From: a virus
Strand: one strand, 5' to 3'
DNA length: 24,707 bases
IMG/VR virus record: IMGVR_UViG_3300032676_001946
Location: 1-24,707 of that record
Below, piece after piece: positions 16,458 through 24,078 of this stretch. Within the stretch, counting starts at the first letter, position 1; each line of letters begins with the position of its first letter. A program made the position numbers and the translations under genes. The notes under the pieces are model-generated. The model was not told the origin of the DNA, ran no database searches, and was given only the letters and a program-made list of their open reading frames with translations.

Positions 16458-17789
16458 TCAGGCCGCCAGTACAGAAAGTGGCACTGGTGGCGTCACGCCG
16501 GGATGCCGGATGCCGTTGCGATAGATGATCTCCGCATCGCGCGTGGCATCGGCATAAAGTTCATACGCAATCGCCAGCATCGGCATGGTTTGTGGCGGCG
16601 TCCAGGTGGTGAGACTCGCCGCACTTTGAGCGCGGTTGGTCAGATCAAAATAGACGGCAGCATACGCCTCCTGCAGCGCGTCATAGGTCGCGTCCCCACA
16701 GACCAGCAATTCGGCATCCAGCGCAGCCAGCAGTGCATCGCGCACCGACAGCATCGTGTCCTGGGTGACCTGTTGGGTAACCGTTTGCGGCTGGGTGATG
16801 CCGGCGATCGTCTGCACAATGACACCGGTGGTCAACACCACCGACTGGCCCGATGTGCCCTGGTCCTGCTGGGTGACCGCCGCGATGCCGGCCTGGGCAC
16901 TATCCTGATCGGTACCCACCAGGGAAGCGATACCGACCGCCTGCGCCAGCAACAGTTGCCGTCCGAGTCCGTAGAGCGCTGCGGCGTTGGTGTCGATCTG
17001 CTGGCGTGATGGCGTGGGGTTGATGCTCGTGACAGGAGGCTGCATGGCGGATGCCGTCGCCCCACCGGCAATCAGTTTGACCACATTCGACCAGGCAGCC
17101 ACCGCACCAGCGGCACCTGACAAACCAAAAGCATTCAGCAGGGTCTGCCCCAGCATGGACGGGTTGCTCACAAACGACGCGGCCTGCGTGATGAGATTAG
17201 CTGTCGTTGTGGCCGTGCCCAGAATTTGCGCGATTTGTCCTGCACCGATAAAGCCCAGCATCTTCGAGAGGTTGCCTTGCGCCGCAGCGGACACAAAGCT
17301 CTGGAATCCGTTGACGGTAAAGGTGCTGGAGAAATCCTGAATGGCGGCGTTGGCTAGCCCGTCTGCGGTCAGCCGGCTCACGGCCTGCGTTGAACTGCTC
17401 GGGTCCGGGAAAGTCAGCTCACCCGCTTCCACAAAACTCATCGACACGGTGGCCATGCCCAGACCGGCGTCAAAGCGCACGCGTGCTGGCGCCGACAGGC
17501 AAACCTGCATGGCGCCCAGCCAGGGATGTACCAGCGCACCGGGTCCGGCAGTTTCCAGTGCGGACAGCAACTGGTTGGCCTGACTGATGTAGTCCGAGCC
17601 GATCAGAAAACCATCAAACGTGATCTCGCGCGTAGCTCTGCCCAAATCTTCCACCCAGGGCATGTCACGCTGCGGATACTCGTGGACCTGCACACGGCGG
17701 CCGGCGCCCAGATCGGTGCCATTGACCTGAAACGCGACACCGCGAAATGAGGCCGCACGCAAAGCGCTGGCGTAAGAACTTGTGCTCAT
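16458..17789 (-). CDS. DNA circularisation/tail protein, Mu gpN family
   Basis: A 443-residue protein with an N-terminal DNA_circ_N domain (FRGVAFQVNGTDLGAGRR, EYPQRDMPWVEDLGRATRE and VHPWLGAMQV). Mu gpN is needed for tail assembly and is ejected with, and protects, infecting DNA. The ATG at 17789 is preceded by a GAGG that overlaps the tape-measure stop, at 9 bases spacing; the TTG at 17798 would leave no room for a ribosome site. The C-terminal 200 residues are Ala- and Gln-rich helices. Confidence 0.88.
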   Translation of the reverse strand: MSTSSYASALRAASFRGVAFQVNGTDLGAGRRVQVHEYPQRDMPWVEDLGRATREITFDGFLIGSDYISQANQLLSALETAGPGALVHPWLGAMQVCLSAPARVRFDAGLGMATVSMSFVEAGELTFPDPSSSTQAVSRLTADGLANAAIQDFSSTFTVNGFQSFVSAAAQGNLSKMLGFIGAGQIAQILGTATTTANLITQAASFVSNPSMLGQTLLNAFGLSGAAGAVAAWSNVVKLIAGGATASAMQPPVTSINPTPSRQQIDTNAAALYGLGRQLLLAQAVGIASLVGTDQDSAQAGIAAVTQQDQGTSGQSVVLTTGVIVQTIAGITQPQTVTQQVTQDTMLSVRDALLAALDAELLVCGDATYDALQEAYAAVYFDLTNRAQSAASLTTWTPPQTMPMLAIAYELYADATRDAEIIYRNGIRHPGVTPPVPLSVLAA

Positions 17790-17800
17790 GGGTAACAACC

Positions 17801-19618
17801 TCAGGGCATCGCCAGCGCAAAGGCGCTGTAACCGGCGTCGACATTGAGCGGCATGGTGCCGCCACTGACCTGTTCGACGCGCGAACCAGCGGGCAGGCCA
17901 TCAATCTTGATGTTGACCTGGCCCTCGACCTTGCTTGCAGCCTGGCTTGCCGGAATCAGGGAGCTTCGATTGCTGCCCACAGATAGGGGCGCCAATCCTG
18001 ATGCTGATGCGCTTGCAGTGCCTTGCGCCGAACCAGCGGTCGTTTGTGACGGGTTGGCCTCGCCGCCGGTGAGGCTCAGGGCATGGCCGACTGTCTTGGC
18101 CGCATCAATGGCCCACTGCAGTTTGCCGGAGAGCCACTGAACGAATTCGCCGAACCAGGCCTTCAAGGGTTCCCAATGCGCAATGATGGCCTTGGCAATC
18201 CAGCCGATGGGGCCCAGGCAGGTGAGGATCAGATCCGCGTGCGCCTTGAGCCAACTCCAGAAACTGGCAAACCAGCCTTTGACGGTGTCCCAGTTCTCGT
18301 AAATCAGCCATGCCGCCGAGGCAATGGCGAGGATGATGCCCAGCGGGTTGGCCATCAGCGCCGCGCCGACTGCGCGAATGCCGCCGGATACAAGCGCAAA
18401 TGCCCCTGACATCACGCCACTCATGGACACGGTGGTCGTGGCCAATAACGACCACGCGGCGCGCAGCAAACTGATGGGGCCACTGGCGAGAAACGTCGCG
18501 CCAAACCCGGTGCGCGCCATGGAGAGCAGTGAGGCGTTGCTTGCGACGTAGGCCTTTGCTGCCATTCCGACGAAAGCCAGACCCGCTCGTCCAATGGCCC
18601 CCACCAGACCGGCAAGCGCCATGATGGTCTGCGCGTTCATCACGACCGCCAAGCCAATCAGTGCATTGCGCGGGCCACCCACGAAATCCACCAGTTTGCC
18701 AATGCCCTGACCAAAAGCAAGCACGCCCTTGGCCATGCCTCGCCAATCGATGCCGGAGAGCCACTGACCTAAATCCTTGGCCATGCGGCTGACCTCGGTC
18801 GACACCAGCTTCTTGTTGGCCGCCATCCAGTCGTTGAAACTGTCGAGCAGTGGTTTGATAGCGGGCACCAGATTCTTGGCAATCGTCATCTGGAAACCCT
18901 TGCTCACCAGTTCCAAATCACGCAGGGACTTGGCGAACTCGCGCGAACGGTCGATATCTTCTTCGCCCATCACGCCCTTGAACTTGGACAGGCGGGCCTG
19001 GGCTTCCTCGATACCCTTGCCGCCTTGCTCCAGCATCGGGACAATTTCCTGCCACTTTTTGCCGAACAAGGCCATGCCCATGCGGGCGCGAACCGCCGGA
19101 TTTTCGTTGCGCACAAAGGCGTCGGCCAGTTCCGGCAGCACGGTCATGCCGCTGCGCAACTGACCGGACGCATCCCGCATGGAAACGCCCAGGCGCTGAA
19201 ACAGCGCAGCGGCCTCTTTGCCCCGACCGGCAGCGGCGCGCCCGAGCGTCAGGTTGAGTTTGCCCATGGCGCCTTCCATCTGCTCGACAGCCACGCCGTT
19301 TTGTTCGGCCACGTACTTCATGCGCTGAAACTGCTCGACACTCATGCCGGCGCGGGTGGCGCCGTGGTGCACGGTTTCGCCCAATTCAGCGTAGGCGTGG
19401 ATGGCGTCTTTCACTTTGGCCAGGCCAAAGCCGGCCGCCAGACCTCCGGCAATCCCGACGGGCAGACCGAACTTGCCGGCGATGCCGCCCGCGCTCTTGC
19501 CAATGTCGGTGAGGTACTTGCGCGCGGCACGAGCTGGGGCCTCGACGGACTTCAGGGCGCTGACCAGGCTCTCGGCGTTGGCCGACAGGATGGCCTTCAG
19601 TTCAAAGCGGTCGGACAT
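17801..19618 (-). CDS. Tail tape measure protein
   Basis: A 605-residue tape measure protein that sets tail length and is ejected through the tube. It has a helical N-terminus (ELKAILSANAESLVSALKSV), the TP901-type core around GATRAGMSVEQFQRMKYVAE and ALFGKKWQEIVPML, and long hydrophobic stretches (about 300-460) typical of the channel-forming part. The length suggests a short tail of roughly 90 nm by the usual proportion between tape-measure and tail length. It begins 12 bases after the stop of the frameshift product of the chaperone gene, as expected for this pair. No strong ribosome site is seen, so coupling is likely. Confidence 0.93.
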   Translation of the reverse strand: MSDRFELKAILSANAESLVSALKSVEAPARAARKYLTDIGKSAGGIAGKFGLPVGIAGGLAAGFGLAKVKDAIHAYAELGETVHHGATRAGMSVEQFQRMKYVAEQNGVAVEQMEGAMGKLNLTLGRAAAGRGKEAAALFQRLGVSMRDASGQLRSGMTVLPELADAFVRNENPAVRARMGMALFGKKWQEIVPMLEQGGKGIEEAQARLSKFKGVMGEEDIDRSREFAKSLRDLELVSKGFQMTIAKNLVPAIKPLLDSFNDWMAANKKLVSTEVSRMAKDLGQWLSGIDWRGMAKGVLAFGQGIGKLVDFVGGPRNALIGLAVVMNAQTIMALAGLVGAIGRAGLAFVGMAAKAYVASNASLLSMARTGFGATFLASGPISLLRAAWSLLATTTVSMSGVMSGAFALVSGGIRAVGAALMANPLGIILAIASAAWLIYENWDTVKGWFASFWSWLKAHADLILTCLGPIGWIAKAIIAHWEPLKAWFGEFVQWLSGKLQWAIDAAKTVGHALSLTGGEANPSQTTAGSAQGTASASASGLAPLSVGSNRSSLIPASQAASKVEGQVNIKIDGLPAGSRVEQVSGGTMPLNVDAGYSAFALAMP

Positions 19619-19630
19619 TGAGAAAAGTCG

Positions 19631-19819
19631 CTATTCAGGGTTAAGGCCAGGATTGATACGTTGGGCAATGCGTTCGGCCTGGGTGTTCCACAGATCGAAT
19701 TCATCGAGCGTGAGACTCAGGACGTCGCGCGGGGATGTTTTGAAGAACCAGGCAAGTTCGAAGACGCGCTCGGTGAACTGTTCGTCATTACCCCGGCCTC
19801 CACCGATGGCCCTTCCCCG
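19631..19819 (-). CDS. -1 frame extension of the tail assembly chaperone (GpE/gp42-like)
   Basis: A 62-codon open stretch in the -1 frame of the chaperone gene, ending 12 bases before the tape-measure start. It has no start codon of its own with a ribosome site, but reads as real protein: ERVFELAWFFKTSPRD followed by LTLDEFDLWNTQAERIA. This resembles GpE-type extensions (FFHWPP...L.ELxxW). Entry by a -1 slip at 19819-19825 would give a 161-residue fusion to the first 99 residues of the chaperone. The fusion is expected at low ratio and should bind the tape measure during tail assembly. Confidence 0.78.
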   Translation of the reverse strand, partial: RGRAIGGGRGNDEQFTERVFELAWFFKTSPRDVLSLTLDEFDLWNTQAERIAQRINPGLNPE

Positions 19820-20115
19820 AAAAAACCCAACACCGCCTGGGTCGCCTTGCCAAAATCAGCCAGCGACAAGGCCTTCACGCTGGACAGCGGGATAGCGGCC
19901 AGGCGCGCCACGTAGTTCGCCACCACGTTCATGCGGATATCGATTGCGGGCTCCTCCGTGCCATTGCCGGGCAAGAGCCGCATGGGCTGTCCCAATTCGA
20001 TCAGATCGGCGGTGGTGGGCTGGCGCAGGCTGAGGCGGTCGATTTCCTCGCCGTGGGCGCTCACCGGCTTGGTGAGCGTTATGGTCAGTTCATCGTGCTT
20101 CATTGTTGTGCTCAT
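19717..20115 (-). CDS. Tail assembly chaperone, Mu gp41-like, zero-frame product
   Basis: A 132-residue tail assembly protein of the Mu gp41/GpE type: LTKPVSAHGEEIDRLSLRQP and TTADLIELGQP are its usual N-terminal features. The gene overlaps the tube gene by four bases (ATGA). The last 33 residues after Phe99 are Ser/Pro-rich and of low complexity, as is normal when the functional reading passes into the other frame. The frameshift extension is described separately. Confidence 0.88.
   Translation of the reverse strand: MSTTMKHDELTITLTKPVSAHGEEIDRLSLRQPTTADLIELGQPMRLLPGNGTEEPAIDIRMNVVANYVARLAAIPLSSVKALSLADFGKATQAVLGFFGEGPSVEAGVMTNSSPSASSNLPGSSKHPRATS
19819..19825 (-). promoter_or_regulatory. 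Slippery heptamer for programmed -1 frameshift
   Basis: The - strand reads T TTT TTC in the chaperone's zero frame, a canonical X XXY YYZ site. An overlapping GGGTTTT just upstream also fits the rule. A GC-rich stretch follows. The site lies between chaperone residues 97 and 99 and leads into the open -1 frame. Confidence 0.8.
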
Positions 20116-20480
20116 TGGTTATTACTCCATTGCCCCTGGCTGCCGGAGAACTCGACTTCGATCGTGCCCTCGACCGGCTTGACCTTGGGCTCGCCCCGAA
20201 CGAAAGCGTTGGACAGCGTGTAGACCACGCCGTTGGCCAGTTCAGCGGTAACGGTCAAGGTTGTGTTAGTACGCAAGGTAGTGACCGGAAAATCCGGGGT
20301 GAACAACGCCACGACCTTGACGTAAGGCTCAAGCGCCGTTTCCTTGTAACCAGCGGGGCCAGACAGTCCCATGACGGCCTCGCGCTTGTACTCAGTCAGG
20401 GGGATTTCAATGTCCCCCGAGATCTCGAATTGGGTGCCGTCGACCTTCACAAAACAGATGCCGGCAATGCGTTGTGCCAT
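20112..20480 (-). CDS. Tail tube protein, Mu gpM family
   Basis: A 122-residue tail tube protein, the inner cylinder of the contractile tail through which DNA passes. The order of strands (IAGICFVKVDGTQFEISGDI, then VMGLSGPAGYKE) and the final EVEFSGSQGQW match the Mu gpM/tail-tube family. AAGGAG precedes the ATG at good spacing. It follows the sheath gene by 24 bases; tube is normally made in amounts equal to sheath. Confidence 0.92.
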   Translation of the reverse strand: MAQRIAGICFVKVDGTQFEISGDIEIPLTEYKREAVMGLSGPAGYKETALEPYVKVVALFTPDFPVTTLRTNTTLTVTAELANGVVYTLSNAFVRGEPKVKPVEGTIEVEFSGSQGQWSNNQ

Positions 20481-20504
20481 GGTGTTGTCTCCTTATGCGT
20501 CGAT

Positions 20505-22070
20505 TTACGCGACGACTTGAGAGGCCGGGTATTGCAGGCGGAACTGATTCAGCACGGCAAACACACGGAGTTGATTAACGTAATCGGGCGGGAACAGCAC
20601 GTTGACCCGGTTCGGGTCGGTGGTGTCGCGCTCGACAATGAGGTATTGCTTGAAGGTGTCGAGGTTCTCGACGATGCCCAGGTATTCCATTTCGCCGTAC
20701 ACGGCGCACAGTTCGCCCTTGATCACGCTGGGTGTGACGATGGCCTGACCGGCCGCGAAGCGCGTTCCATCATCGGCCAGTTTGTGGCGCGGATATTTGG
20801 AGGTGATGACGCTCTTGAGCGCACGCAGCACATAGGCCGAGGTGTGCAGGGTTTCCGAATCCAGGTAACTGGTGTCAGGCGCACCGAAGGCGTTTTGTTG
20901 ATAGGTCGTGATGGCACGCTCGACACACAACTGGCCGCCGCCCACAAAGCTCGTGGCAATGCCAAAGCTGAGCAGCGCTTGGCGGTCTTCAAACAGGAAC
21001 CGGTTTCCCGCGCGCGGCGGGAGCAGTCCCACAAGCGGCGTGGTCTGCGTCGGGCGCGCCGGATCGGCAGCGATGTCCACGGCGTTGGCACCCCCGTAGG
21101 CTGCGGCATATTCCCAGCATGGGTTGGGGCAATCGGTGTCGATGGCAGCGACCGTGTGATGTTGGTCATTGAGCGTCATGCCAAACGCCACCAGATTGGA
21201 GAGGATGCCGCGCAGCGCCGTGTAGCAGTGACCATAGATCTGCTTGGAGTAGGACCAGCGACCCGTTACGTCATTGAACTCGAATTGCAGGTCACCCAGC
21301 GCCTGCGCCTGCCCGTAGGGGTGAATCACAAAATCGTAAGGCTCATCGCCCATGGCCGGTACGGCATTGTTGGCAACGGAGGGATCGGTCGAGCCACCGG
21401 ACAACGTTGGGCCGGAATAGGACAGGCTCACCCCAGCAGGCACACTTTCGCCGGCACTCCAGCCCAGGAAGGAATCGAGGATGGTGATGTCGTTGGCGGT
21501 TTGTCCGCTCCACTTGCTGGTGAGCGTGACCACGGCCGAACCTTCCGAAACGGCGGCCGTGGCATACGCGAAGTAGCCGTACTCGCCGGTGGAAGCCGTC
21601 ACCGGCAGATCTAGGGCAGCATTGATGCTGCTGACCATGTTGGCCGCAATGTTGTAGGGACTGTCCCCCAACTGGACGCCGACGTTCACGCGCTGACCGG
21701 CGATGTACAGCGCGATGGCGCCAGCGGCATTGGCGTAGCCGTTGATCACGATCGTGCCCGTGGCCTGCGAGGCTGCGGGGTCGTCAAGTACTGGGATGCA
21801 CCACAGGTTGCAAGAGCCGGCATCCTGCAGCCGATAGCTGGCCACCATGCGCGCCAGCATCGAGCCCTGACCGAACAGGATCAGCGCCGACTTCGGATCG
21901 GTGACCAGCACCGCCTTGTTGGGTATAGCTGTTCCCCATGGAAACATCTGACCAATCAACAGCGCATTGAGCGCCTGGCCACCCATATTGGCTTGACTGT
22001 TGTCCATCTCCGCATAAAACAGCGGCACGCGCAAGTTGCTTGGTATGTGCTGGAACGAGACGCCACTCAT
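20505..22070 (-). CDS. Contractile tail sheath protein, Mu gpL family
   Basis: A 521-residue sheath subunit. Mu L-type features are the N-terminus SFQHIPSNLRVPLFYAEMDN, the stretch ALILFGQGSMLARMV, the beta-domain around TLTSKWSGQTANDI, and the C-terminal RVNVLFPPDYVNQLRVFAV. The last forms the extended arm that links neighbouring subunits. Length fits Mu gpL (about 495). Its ATG overlaps the DUF2635 stop (ATGA). It establishes that the phage has a contractile tail. Confidence 0.95.
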   Translation of the reverse strand: MSGVSFQHIPSNLRVPLFYAEMDNSQANMGGQALNALLIGQMFPWGTAIPNKAVLVTDPKSALILFGQGSMLARMVASYRLQDAGSCNLWCIPVLDDPAASQATGTIVINGYANAAGAIALYIAGQRVNVGVQLGDSPYNIAANMVSSINAALDLPVTASTGEYGYFAYATAAVSEGSAVVTLTSKWSGQTANDITILDSFLGWSAGESVPAGVSLSYSGPTLSGGSTDPSVANNAVPAMGDEPYDFVIHPYGQAQALGDLQFEFNDVTGRWSYSKQIYGHCYTALRGILSNLVAFGMTLNDQHHTVAAIDTDCPNPCWEYAAAYGGANAVDIAADPARPTQTTPLVGLLPPRAGNRFLFEDRQALLSFGIATSFVGGGQLCVERAITTYQQNAFGAPDTSYLDSETLHTSAYVLRALKSVITSKYPRHKLADDGTRFAAGQAIVTPSVIKGELCAVYGEMEYLGIVENLDTFKQYLIVERDTTDPNRVNVLFPPDYVNQLRVFAVLNQFRLQYPASQVVA

Positions 22071-22372
22071 GCTGCACTCCCGGTCGGTGTTGATGGATTA
22101 GCGCCAGTTCCGCTGGAAGTCGGTGCACTGACTAGTGCTGCTGGTATTGCTACGGTTGGTGACGGGCTGGCCGTTGCCGGCGCGGTTGCTGCAGGCGTTG
22201 GCGCCGGGGTGGTACTGGCGACCGGTGCGGTCTGACTCAGCGTGACGTCGCCATCGCGCACGCGTCGGTGCCAGTACTGGGTGACCTGGCCGATGTTCTG
22301 ACCGGCGGGACCAAGCAGCTTGCGCGAGCCGGGAATGGGCACTGTGCGGCCCGGTTTGGGAATGGCGAACAT
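22067..22372 (-). CDS. DUF2635 phage protein with unusual Pro/Thr/Ala-rich C-terminus
   Basis: A 101-residue protein. Residues 1-46 match DUF2635, found just before the sheath gene in Mu-like phages (Mu gp38 position): KPGRTVPIPGS, then VTQYWHRRVRDGDVTL. The role is unknown. Family members usually end soon after this domain; here about 55 more residues follow, made almost only of Pro, Thr, Ala and Ser. GGAG lies 8 bases before the ATG. The extra end is similar in flavour to the Pro-rich fibre encoded about 10 kb downstream. Confidence 0.8.
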   Translation of the reverse strand: MFAIPKPGRTVPIPGSRKLLGPAGQNIGQVTQYWHRRVRDGDVTLSQTAPVASTTPAPTPAATAPATASPSPTVAIPAALVSAPTSSGTGANPSTPTGSAA

Positions 22373-22398
22373 GAACGCTTCTCCGATGAAAGAAATGC

Positions 22399-22441
22399 AA
22401 AAAGCCCGCGACGGCCTCAGTTGAAACTGGGTCGGGCGGGC
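22399..22441 (-). terminator. Rho-independent terminator inside the late operon
   Basis: On the - strand, GCCCGCCCGAC pairs with GTCGCGGGC (9 bp with a two-base bulge), a small inner hairpin CAGTT/AACTG sits in the loop, and a run of five T follows. It lies in the 102-base gap after the tail terminator gene and before DUF2635, so it should reduce read-through from head/connector genes into tail genes. Confidence 0.75.
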
Positions 22442-22474
22442 GCTGATAAAACTGAGAACCTGATCAGTTGCGGC

Positions 22475-23170
22475 TTACGGGACGGCGAGTTGGAACTCCA
22501 CGCGTCCGTCGGGTCCATGGGTGCGTGGCGAATCTGCCGTCGCCATCACGGTCGATGCATTGAAATCAGCCACCGGATTGGGTGGATAGGTGCCGCTGGG
22601 ATCGAACACCGGCGTGCCCACATCGACCTCAACATTGAGCGCCGACCCAGGCAACCAGTTGCCGTTGGCATCCTGAGCGCCGAACTCCGGCAACGCAGTC
22701 AAGCCACCGGCTTCCCACCCGTCCGATGCGCCAATCCACATCTGTGCCCCGAATTCAAACTGGTACCACAGGCGCGCGCGATCAAGCGAAAGCAGGCTGC
22801 CGCCCTCATAAAAGATGCCGTTGTAAAAGGTGGCCGGATTGACGGTGTTCACAGGCCCCGGTATCCAGCCCAGCAGCGCGGACCAGATTTCGGCGCGAAT
22901 CGCATGCACGCCCGCAGAGGCGCTTTGGCCTTTTTCGTCGGCACGGTTGTCCAACGCGACGATCACGCCAAAGCTGTCCGTCATTTCCTGGCCCACCGCA
23001 TTCACGGCCTTGGGTGGATCGGGTCGATCGTCGATCGGAATGACAAAGGCGCACGGTACCGGCAAAGCTGCTGCTTCCTGCACCGGCTTGAATTCCGCCG
23101 CGCCGGCCACCCGACCAGCCAGTGACGGGCACAACGCACGCAACTGCGCGATGATAAGTTCCAGTTGCAT
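22475..23170 (-). CDS. Tail terminator-like protein (Mu gp37/gpU type)
   Basis: A 231-residue protein. The N-terminal part is typical of phage tail terminator or minor tail U-like proteins: MQLELIIAQLRALCPSLAGRV, PVPCAFVIPIDD, and SFGVIVALDNRADEKG followed by IRAEIWSALLGWIPG. These proteins cap the tail and contact the head completion proteins. The C-terminal 90 residues are beta-rich. It sits between the gp10-like gene and DUF2635, the place of Mu gp37. The exact family name is less certain than the role. Confidence 0.75.
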   Translation of the reverse strand: MQLELIIAQLRALCPSLAGRVAGAAEFKPVQEAAALPVPCAFVIPIDDRPDPPKAVNAVGQEMTDSFGVIVALDNRADEKGQSASAGVHAIRAEIWSALLGWIPGPVNTVNPATFYNGIFYEGGSLLSLDRARLWYQFEFGAQMWIGASDGWEAGGLTALPEFGAQDANGNWLPGSALNVEVDVGTPVFDPSGTYPPNPVADFNASTVMATADSPRTHGPDGRVEFQLAVP

Positions 23171-23184
23171 CCGAATCTTTCACC

Positions 23185-23622
23185 TTAGCGGGGCACCAGC
23201 GCGTGGCGCAGGGCATCGCGTACTTGGTCGCGCACTTCACTGGCTCGGTTGGCCAGCGCCACCGTCATGAAATTGCCGCGTGCTGCGATATTGCGTTTGG
23301 TTGAGCCGTAAAACAGCACGGCCGGATAGTAAAAACTGCCGGGAATGGCGCGCACGCCGACTCTGATCCAGCCGCCTTTGGAGCCTTTGCCGGTCACACC
23401 GATGGCGCGGCGCATAGCGCCACTCTGTACCCCCGGAAATTCACCTGGCTGCGACACCACGCGGCGAGACACCAGCGTGCGCGCCTCCTTGCGAACCGAC
23501 GCTGCACCCTTGACCAGTGCACGGCGCATTTGCCTGCGGTCGTAGTCGATGATGCTGTGGTATTCCAGCCCGACATGCAAGGCAATGCCGGCGGTCTTGC
23601 TGCTGCTTGTTTTGTGGTCCAT
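23185..23622 (-). CDS. HK97 gp10-like head-tail joining/tail completion protein
   Basis: A 145-residue basic protein of the HK97 gp10 family. Signs are the helix RRALVKGAASVRKEARTLV, PGEFPGVQSGAMRRAIGV, and a strand pair ending FYYPAVLFYGSTKRN. Such proteins complete the tail end that docks to the head. AGAGGA lies 6 bases before the ATG. It follows the head closure gene in the order usual for HK97-like siphophages. Confidence 0.82.
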   Translation of the reverse strand: MDHKTSSSKTAGIALHVGLEYHSIIDYDRRQMRRALVKGAASVRKEARTLVSRRVVSQPGEFPGVQSGAMRRAIGVTGKGSKGGWIRVGVRAIPGSFYYPAVLFYGSTKRNIAARGNFMTVALANRASEVRDQVRDALRHALVPR

Positions 23623-23631
23623 TGGTTCCTC

Positions 23632-24078
23632 TCAGACACCCAGTCCGGGTACGTACACATCGGTCGCTGCGTCTGTCGTTGCGCCGGTCGTTGGTGAGGC
23701 AAAGTCGGTCGCGGTCGGATCAATGGCACCGAGATCCTTGGCCGTGATGCGGACATACCGGTTGGCATCCTGAAAATTCTGCGCATCAATGATGCGAAAG
23801 CGTCGGCGGCGATATTCAACGACGCGGTTTTGCGCGTAATACTCGGCCGGCATCGAAAAACTGAAACGCACCCAGAAGAAGTGGGTCGGCTCCTCGACGG
23901 TGGCCATGGCCATGCGTGAGGCGATGCCACGAATGGGTTCCACTTTGGCCCAAAGCGTGATCCCGGCATCAAACGTCTGATCGACGCCGAAGCCGGTATT
24001 GGGCACATCCAGCCAAAGACGAACGAGGATGCGGCGGTTGAGTTCCCCGGTGTCGGGCAGCGTCATGGCCTCGCTCAT
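23632..24078 (-). CDS. Head-tail adaptor / head closure protein
   Basis: A 148-residue protein of the head-tail adaptor (SPP1 gp16 / HK97 gp7-like) group. After LPDTGELNRRILVRLWLDV come AKVEPIRGIAS, FFWVRFSFSMPAEYYAQNRV and YRRRRFRIIDAQNFQDANRY, the usual small barrel. It closes the portal after packaging. Its ATG overlaps the connector stop (ATGA); an internal ATG at 24066 is an alternative start. Confidence 0.85.
   Translation of the reverse strand: MSEAMTLPDTGELNRRILVRLWLDVPNTGFGVDQTFDAGITLWAKVEPIRGIASRMAMATVEEPTHFFWVRFSFSMPAEYYAQNRVVEYRRRRFRIIDAQNFQDANRYVRITAKDLGAIDPTATDFASPTTGATTDAATDVYVPGLGV

Noticed and set aside
20103-21614. 503-codon ORF on the + strand
   Set aside because: It lies antisense to the tail sheath gene, reads as His/Arg/Gly-rich shadow sequence and has no family features; GC-rich genes commonly leave such open antisense frames.
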